Shown piece after piece: positions 59,175 through 64,000 of a DNA stretch of 64,000 bases (position 1 is its first letter; each line of letters opens with the position of its first letter). Origin of the DNA: JADFGZ01 sp965222345 (GTDB lineage Bacteria; Acidobacteriota; Terriglobia; 2-12-FULL-54-10); the NCBI GenBank assembly GCA_965222345.1, contig CBDCTS010000002.1:248001-312000 (forward strand), in the 5' to 3' direction. The position numbers and the translations under genes were made by a program. Below the pieces are notes generated by a model. That model worked only from the letters and a program-made list of their open reading frames with translations, ran no database searches and was not told where the DNA came from.

Positions 59175-60056
59175 TTACCGCTCCCCCCATTTCAATTTGT
59201 TGCGGAGAACCTCAAAGAATTCTTTCTGGGGAGGGCGCACTAAGCTGACCCAACTTGTAGAGAGGTCGCAGACAATCCGGTCTTCGTTATGCAGGGCCAG
59301 CCCTACCTGGCCGTCTACGGTTAAAAAGACCGATTCGCTTTCCGTTTTTACGATAATCTCGATCTTGGCGCTGTCCGGCACAACCAGCGGCCGGTTGGTG
59401 AGAGTGTGGGGACAGATGGGAGTGACAATAAAGGCTTCCACGGTGGGATAAACAATAGGTCCCCCAGCCGCCATGGAGTAGGCCGTCGAACCCGTCGGCG
59501 TGGAGACGATCAGGCCGTCGGCTTTGAAGACGCTAACCAATACGCCATCCACATAAGCTTCAAAGTCTGAAATCCGCGAGATAGCTGCCTTGTTGAGAAC
59601 TACGTCATTCAAGGCATGATGGGTATTGCCAACGACTCCAGATCGGATCATCTGTACTCGCAATAGCTTACGCCTGTCAATTTGATGTTTTTCATTAAGA
59701 ATTAATTCCAGGCTGGAGTAGAGTTCCCGTGTGGTAATGGCGGTGAGGAATCCAAGAGTGCCCAGGTTTACGGCAAGGATCGGAATGTTGCTGGAGTGGA
59801 CATTGCGCGCGGCGGCCAGCAAGGTGCCGTCACCCCCCAAGACGATCACCAAATCACACTTGCCGGACAGCTCGTTCCGGGCGATTACCTCAGCGGGAAG
59901 GGAAGCTCGGTTAGGGGAATCCAGGCTGGCGGCCGTCTCGCGATCAAGATAAGCCCGGATGCCCTTTTCCTCCAGCCATTTCAGCAAGCTGGGAATAATC
60001 TCCTGCAGCTCGGCTTTTCGTGGTTTGGAGATGATACCTGCGGTGCGTATCGCCAT
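59175..60056 (-). CDS. nadK: NAD kinase
   Basis: A 293-residue enzyme that phosphorylates NAD to NADP. The GGDGT motif is in DLVIVLGGDGTLLAAARNV. LAVNLGTLGFLTAI, ALNDVVLNKA and SVFKADGLIVSTPTGSTAYSM are the other blocks. It starts eight bases after tlyA in the unit ispA-tlyA-nadK. Confidence 0.95.
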   Translation of the reverse strand: MAIRTAGIISKPRKAELQEIIPSLLKWLEEKGIRAYLDRETAASLDSPNRASLPAEVIARNELSGKCDLVIVLGGDGTLLAAARNVHSSNIPILAVNLGTLGFLTAITTRELYSSLELILNEKHQIDRRKLLRVQMIRSGVVGNTHHALNDVVLNKAAISRISDFEAYVDGVLVSVFKADGLIVSTPTGSTAYSMAAGGPIVYPTVEAFIVTPICPHTLTNRPLVVPDSAKIEIIVKTESESVFLTVDGQVGLALHNEDRIVCDLSTSWVSLVRPPQKEFFEVLRNKLKWGER

Positions 60057-60064
60057 GGAAGACT

Positions 60065-60889
60065 CTACTCTCTTGCCGTGTTGCCGGCTATTGTTGGCGT
60101 CCCGGGAGATTCATTGGGACCTGCGAAAATGGCAGCCAAAAAGAACTCCTGATTGCCGGAAGCGCCCCGGACCGGACAGAGCATTTTTTGGAAATCGGTG
60201 AACCCGAGCCGGGCGGCGGCAGTTTGAACATGGCTAACCGATTCCTCGTGCAGTTTTTCATCCCGGACAATGCCGCCTTTGCCAACCCGTCCCTTTCCGA
60301 CTTCAAACTGCGGTTTCACCAGGATCAGCAATTGCGTTTCCGGCTCCGAAAACTGTACCAGAGACGGGAGTATCCGGACGGCGGAAATAAAGGAGACATC
60401 CATTGTGATGCAGTCCGTCTTCCGCCCGATCTGCTCCATTTGGAGATAACGGGCGTTGGTGCGCTCAAGCAGTGTGACCCGCTGATCCTGCCTTAAACGC
60501 CAGTCCATTTGGTTGGTCCCGACGTCCACGGCAAAGACCCGGACGGCCCCGTGTTGCAAAAGGCAATCCACAAATCCGCCCGTGGAGGAGCCGATGTCGA
60601 GCGCGACTTTGCCTCTGAGGTCCCAGCGAAAATGTTTCAGGGCAGCATCCAGCTTCAAGCCGCCCCGACCTACAAATGGGCGAGTTTTGCCCAAGACCTC
60701 CACGCTCGATTCCGGTTTTACCAGAGTGCCTGCTTTCTCGATCTTCTTTCCTCCAACCAGCACACGGCCCGCCATGATGACGGCCTGAGCTTTCGTCCGC
60801 GTCTCAAACATCCCCCGCTCCACCATCAAGCAATCCAATCGTTTCTTGCCAATGGCTGGCTTAGCAAACTGCCGGTTCAGCGTATCCAT
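60065..60889 (-). CDS. tlyA: TlyA-type rRNA methyltransferase (S4 plus FtsJ domain)
   Basis: A 274-residue protein with an N-terminal S4 RNA-binding domain (KKRLDCLMVERGMFETRTKA) and a FtsJ-like methyltransferase domain (VALDIGSSTGGFVDCLLQ; ILVKPQFEVGKGRVGKGGI). Relatives are 2'-O-methyltransferases of 16S and 23S rRNA, in some organisms called hemolysin A. It lies between ispA and nadK. Confidence 0.93.
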   Translation of the reverse strand: MDTLNRQFAKPAIGKKRLDCLMVERGMFETRTKAQAVIMAGRVLVGGKKIEKAGTLVKPESSVEVLGKTRPFVGRGGLKLDAALKHFRWDLRGKVALDIGSSTGGFVDCLLQHGAVRVFAVDVGTNQMDWRLRQDQRVTLLERTNARYLQMEQIGRKTDCITMDVSFISAVRILPSLVQFSEPETQLLILVKPQFEVGKGRVGKGGIVRDEKLHEESVSHVQTAAARLGFTDFQKMLCPVRGASGNQEFFLAAIFAGPNESPGTPTIAGNTARE

Positions 60890-60900
60890 TTCTTTTGTCT

Positions 60901-61818
60901 TCAGGCTTTCCGGGATATCAGTAATTGAGCTAGTTGTTTCAGGATGCTATTCCTCTCCCCGAAAGGTTCCAAAGCATCCCACGCCCTGGCAATACATTCC
61001 TCCGCCATTTGCTTGGATCGCTCCACTCCATAAAACGCCGGGTAGGTGACTTTATTCTGCACGGCGTCTTTTCCGGCGGTTTTGCCCAAAGATTCGTAGG
61101 AACTCTCCACATCCAGCACATCGTCCATGATTTGAAAAGCCAGCCCCGCATTTGCGCCAAAGCAGGCGATAGATTCCAATTGTTCCGCGTTCGCTCTGGC
61201 GTCAATCGCGCCCAGCAAGACCGCCGCCCGGAACAGAGCACCGGTCTTGGAACGGTGAATATATTCCAGCGTTTCCGGCGTCACCGGGCCGTTCGGTGCC
61301 TCCAGGTCCACTACTTGGCCGCCAATCATACCATCCACGGTACCTGCCGCGCGGGCCAGCTCGGCTACGAGGGCGGCCCTCACCTCGGCCGGGGTATGCG
61401 GCAAAGTCGCCAGAACTTGGAAAGCCAGGGTCAGCAAGGCATCCCCGGCAAGGATTGCATTGGCCTCGCCAAATACTTTGTGGCAGGTGAGCTTGCCCCG
61501 CCGGTAATCGTCATTATCCAGTGTCGGGAGATCATCATGAATGAGGGAATAGGTGTGGATCATCTCCAGGGAACAGCCAATGGATTCGATGTCCGGATTT
61601 GTTTCGGTTGTGAGGAGCCGGGCGGCTTGCAGGCAGAAAATTGGGCGAATCCGTTTGCCACCGGCAAACAGACTGTAGCGCATCGCACGGTGCACAGTCG
61701 GTGGTTTTTCCGATTCTTCCGGCACCAGACGCTGAAGCTGCGCCTCAATCCGGTTTCGCTGTTGTTCCAGGTAAGAATCTAAGAGCACGGATTTATTCAG
61801 GTGGTTGCTTGTCGTCAT
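60901..61818 (-). CDS. ispA: Geranyl/farnesyl diphosphate synthase family
   Basis: A 305-residue prenyltransferase. The first aspartate-rich motif is SLIHDDLPTLDNDDYRRG, with the extra residues of the bacterial farnesyl type; the second is FQIMDDVLDVESS. GGKRIRPIFCLQAA is the isopentenyl site. It uses the products of the MEP pathway, two genes of which are at 20.5-21.8 kb. It overlaps xseB by 26 bases. Confidence 0.94.
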   Translation of the reverse strand: MTTSNHLNKSVLLDSYLEQQRNRIEAQLQRLVPEESEKPPTVHRAMRYSLFAGGKRIRPIFCLQAARLLTTETNPDIESIGCSLEMIHTYSLIHDDLPTLDNDDYRRGKLTCHKVFGEANAILAGDALLTLAFQVLATLPHTPAEVRAALVAELARAAGTVDGMIGGQVVDLEAPNGPVTPETLEYIHRSKTGALFRAAVLLGAIDARANAEQLESIACFGANAGLAFQIMDDVLDVESSYESLGKTAGKDAVQNKVTYPAFYGVERSKQMAEECIARAWDALEPFGERNSILKQLAQLLISRKA

Positions 61819-62053
61819 CCAGTTGAAAAGGTTCTGCCGCCATCTTGCCGTCCCCTTTCTTCAACAGAAGCTCTACTTTGGTCTCGGCTTCTTCCAGTTG
61901 ACGGCGACAGACTCCCGAAAGTTTCATTCCCTCTTCAAAAAGCTTCAGGGTGTGATCCAGGGTCAGATCGCCTTGTTCCAGTTCCTGAACGATTTTCTCA
62001 AGCCGTTCCAGGCTTTCCTCGAAGGTCGCTGCAGTATGTTTTTGTTGAGTCAT
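61793..62053 (-). CDS. xseB: Exodeoxyribonuclease VII small subunit
   Basis: An 86-residue helical protein: ATFEESLERLEKIVQELEQG, then DLTLDHTLKLFEEGMKLSG, RRQLEEAETKVELLL. It pairs with XseA, which is not in the window. The start MTQQK at 62053 is chosen; a longer frame begins at 62077. It is upstream of ispA, a common pairing. Confidence 0.94.
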   Translation of the reverse strand: MTQQKHTAATFEESLERLEKIVQELEQGDLTLDHTLKLFEEGMKLSGVCRRQLEEAETKVELLLKKGDGKMAAEPFQLDDDKQPPE

Positions 62054-62144
62054 CTCGGTTCGCTTTCCCGTTTCCATTGCCGCCTACGGGTTGTGGCTAG
62101 CTTAGAAGTCAACGCTGACAGGGCCGGGAGCGTGGGTGGCCTGT

Positions 62145-63101
62145 TCATCCGGTTTGCCCAGCACGTTCAGCACCTTCACAATCGTGCCGTAGCGGCACTG
62201 TAATTTTTGGCCGGGAAATCTCTAGGGCGCTCACAGCGTCCCGAATCGCCCGAATATGGTCCGGCGTGGTCCCGCAGCATCCGCCCAGCAACTTGACGCC
62301 GCTCTGGATGAAGCGTCTGGCATAGCTGGCCATGTACTCAGGGGAACAGTGATAAATGTTGCGTCCTCCCACGTTGACCGGCAGGCCGGCATTCGGTTGC
62401 GCGGCGCAGGGGAGGTTGTCGGACAGGGGCATTCGCTGAATCGTATCAAGCATAATCTTGGGGCCGAGGCTACAATTGCAGCCGATTCCGTCGGCTCCCC
62501 ACTCGATCAGCTTTTCGGTGAACTTCTCCGGGCTTGTTCCGGAGAGCATATTCCCGTCATTATCAATGGTGACCTGCGCAATCACCGGCAAGTCACAGAC
62601 GCGCTTGGCTGCCGCGATCGCCTCGCGGACTTCGTTCAAGTCGTAGAAGGTTTCCAAAAGGATGAGGTCCGCGCCTGCTTCCGCCAGGACATGGATTTGT
62701 TCCTGAAAAGTTTCCGCAGCTTTTTCTGCACTGCAGGGTCCCAGCGGTTCCAGACGAACTCCCAGGGGACCAACGGCGCCGGCAATCAGGGCTGCATTGC
62801 CGCTGCTCTGCCGGGCAAGCCGCACGCCCGCCTGATTAATCTCCCGGCAATGATCGCCCAGACCGTAGGGTCCCAGACGAAAGGCATTGGCGCCAAAGGT
62901 GTTGGTCTCCAATATCTCTGCGCCAGCCTCCACGTAAGCCTCGTGCACTTCCTTTACAAGAGAAGGCATGGAGAGATTCAGTTCCTCCAAGCAGCGGTTG
63001 CTGAAGACTCCTTTGGAATAAAGCATGGTGCCCATGGCGCCATCACACACGAACACCCTCTCTTGTAACTCTTCCAAAAATTGACTGGAGCGTTTTTTCA
63101 T
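62145..63101 (-). CDS. Homocysteine S-methyltransferase domain protein
   Basis: A 318-residue zinc enzyme that methylates homocysteine to methionine, of the BHMT/MetH-N-terminal kind. VFVCDGAMGTMLYSKGVF and AEILETNTFGANAFRL are N-terminal signatures; zinc ligands are in GIGCNCSLGP and LLGGCCGTTPDHIRAIRD. It resembles the methyltransferase half of the two-domain YitJ-type proteins whose second half is methylenetetrahydrofolate reductase; here that half is the separate upstream gene metF. Methyl donor unproven. Confidence 0.88.
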   Translation of the reverse strand: MKKRSSQFLEELQERVFVCDGAMGTMLYSKGVFSNRCLEELNLSMPSLVKEVHEAYVEAGAEILETNTFGANAFRLGPYGLGDHCREINQAGVRLARQSSGNAALIAGAVGPLGVRLEPLGPCSAEKAAETFQEQIHVLAEAGADLILLETFYDLNEVREAIAAAKRVCDLPVIAQVTIDNDGNMLSGTSPEKFTEKLIEWGADGIGCNCSLGPKIMLDTIQRMPLSDNLPCAAQPNAGLPVNVGGRNIYHCSPEYMASYARRFIQSGVKLLGGCCGTTPDHIRAIRDAVSALEISRPKITVPLRHDCEGAERAGQTG

Positions 63102-63168
63102 CGAAGTGTGCTACATGGCATCTTAAGCCAATAAACCTAGTTTCACGGCCACAGGCTGTGATGTAACC

Positions 63169-64000
63169 TCACTGCAAGTGGTACAAATAATCGGCCTGGT
63201 TAGTCCTAAGCACCCGCAGGTGCTCCAAGATTTCTTGTGTCGCGCGGGATTTATTGAGCGTATAAAAGTGGATGCCGGGGGCGCCTTTACGGAGCAAATC
63301 CTCGCACTGTTGCTCGGCGTGCCGGATGCCGATGCGCGTCACGGCTTCCAAATCCGTCCGGACTTCTTCAAGCTCCTTCTTCAGCGCCCCGGGGATCGTG
63401 GCGCCGCAAAGTGTGGAGAATCGCTGGATCTGAGCATAATTTGTGATGGGCATGATGCCTGGGGTGATAGGGACTTTGATTCCTAAGGCGCGTGCCTTGG
63501 CGACAAAGTCGGCGTAATAGGCATTTTCGAAGAAAAGCTGCGTGATGACGAACGACGCCCCAGCATTCACCTTGCGCTTCAGGTAACGGAGGTCTTCTTC
63601 AAAAGTCTTCGCTTCGATGTGTTTTTCCGGGTATCCGGCCACGGCAATGCAGAACCCCATCTTCGCCGCTTCTTCAACCAGTTCGTTAGCATGCTGAAAG
63701 CCGTCCGCTTCCGCCTGAAACGTGCTCTGACCTTTCGGCGGGTCGCCACGCAGAGCGATGACATTTTCAATCCCGCAGTCAGCCAGCTTGCTCAGGACCT
63801 CCCGGACCTCATTTTTGGAGTGGCCCACGCACGTGAGATGGGCCATAGTTTCAATGCCGACATCATGTTTGATCCGTGCGACCAGCTCAAGCGTTTTAGC
63901 CCGCGTGCTGCCTCCGGCGCCGTACGTGACAGAGACAAAATCAGGTTCGAGGCCCTTCAGGTGGATGACGGTCTCAAAAAGTTTAGTAGATGCCGCTTCG
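63169..64000 (-). CDS. metF: Methylenetetrahydrofolate reductase, 5' end outside the window
   Basis: The C-terminal ~276 residues of a flavoprotein that reduces 5,10-methylene-tetrahydrofolate. Reading in from the window edge gives DFVSVTYGAGGSTRAKTLEL, then MAHLTCVGHSKNEV, NVIALRGDPPKGQ, ASFVITQLFFENAYYADFV and PGIMPITNYAQIQRFSTLCG, all hallmarks. The start is beyond 64000. It supplies methyl-tetrahydrofolate and lies 67 bases upstream of the homocysteine methyltransferase gene, so the pair makes methionine. Confidence 0.93.
   Translation of the reverse strand, partial: EAASTKLFETVIHLKGLEPDFVSVTYGAGGSTRAKTLELVARIKHDVGIETMAHLTCVGHSKNEVREVLSKLADCGIENVIALRGDPPKGQSTFQAEADGFQHANELVEEAAKMGFCIAVAGYPEKHIEAKTFEEDLRYLKRKVNAGASFVITQLFFENAYYADFVAKARALGIKVPITPGIMPITNYAQIQRFSTLCGATIPGALKKELEEVRTDLEAVTRIGIRHAEQQCEDLLRKGAPGIHFYTLNKSRATQEILEHLRVLRTNQADYLYHLQ

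Noticed and set aside
1..64000. CRISPR arrays, rRNA, tRNA genes, toxin-antitoxin pairs or prophage genes
   Set aside because: Intergenic regions were read for regular spaced repeats and T-arm-like motifs; nothing convincing was found, though without a covariance search a tRNA cannot be fully excluded.

Overview
The window is a 64 kb piece of a bacterial chromosome with moderately high GC content. It encodes mostly housekeeping genes with a few accessory and mobile segments. Several features point to a Gram-negative bacterium that respires with c-type cytochromes: a System I (Ccm) cytochrome c maturation cluster, an LptE-like lipoprotein, a family 9 (heptosyltransferase-type) glycosyltransferase and a periplasmic SorA/SorB-type sulfite dehydrogenase. 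The gene set and order (scpA-scpB-rluB next to trpS, dprA-topA-gltX, psd-pssA, a separate atpDC pair) and the style of the intergenic repeats resemble uncultured Acidobacteriota. That assignment is inference from memory, not a search result. No rRNA, tRNA or CRISPR array was recognised.

Layout. 1-2.1 kb: end of an ABC-2 permease, a DUF420 membrane protein and a HEAT-repeat protein with an embedded barrel-sandwich segment. 2.2-7.7 kb (minus): a decayed SH3-type secreted protein, a ferredoxin, and ccmH, ccmF, ccmE (Cys-type) and ccmB. 7.9-13.2 kb: transaldolase, an FKBP-type isomerase, an M23-like envelope protein and a KamA-family radical SAM enzyme flanked by palindromes. 13.4-18.7 kb: atpD-atpC, a 2-oxoglutarate oxygenase with a probable frameshift, and a sulfite dehydrogenase with its cytochrome. 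18.9-25.2 kb: a transposase relic, a methyltransferase, ispF/ispD, a Trm112-like zinc ribbon and two glycosyltransferases. 25.2-30.7 kb: a peroxidase-related AhpD-family gene with an in-frame UGA, an aminotransferase, a full IS1380-family element inside a nuclease-like gene, and an ornithine-cyclodeaminase homologue.

30.8-37.6 kb: dprA, topA, gltX and a TlpA/CcdA thiol-redox pair that probably serves cytochrome c maturation. 38-45.2 kb: tandem cupins (one frameshifted), rhodanese, ferredoxin, a SufR-like Fe-S regulator, serS, a sigma-like protein fused to an anti-sigma-type zinc motif, and a metallo-hydrolase. 45.2-51.2 kb: a CoA-binding protein, rluB-scpB-scpA-trpS, an M50 protease, tsaB and a frameshifted rimI. 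51.2-55.2 kb: a repeat-rich stretch, then an ISNCY-type element interrupted by a second copy of the same IS1380 element. 55.2-64 kb: DUF465 protein, psd-pssA-lptE-holA, then on the other strand nadK, tlyA, ispA, xseB, a homocysteine methyltransferase and metF (cut by the window end).

The strongest unusual signal is at 25.2-25.9 kb. An AhpD/peroxidase-related protein has UGA exactly where the second cysteine of its CxxC motif belongs, followed at once by a nested hairpin with the geometry of a bacterial SECIS element. It is therefore probably a selenoprotein that a standard gene caller would split in two. Other notable points are the two nested insertion events with recoverable target duplications, the CxxxY form of CcmE, an M23-type protein whose last zinc-ligand histidine is replaced by aspartate, and the sigma/anti-sigma-like fusion.
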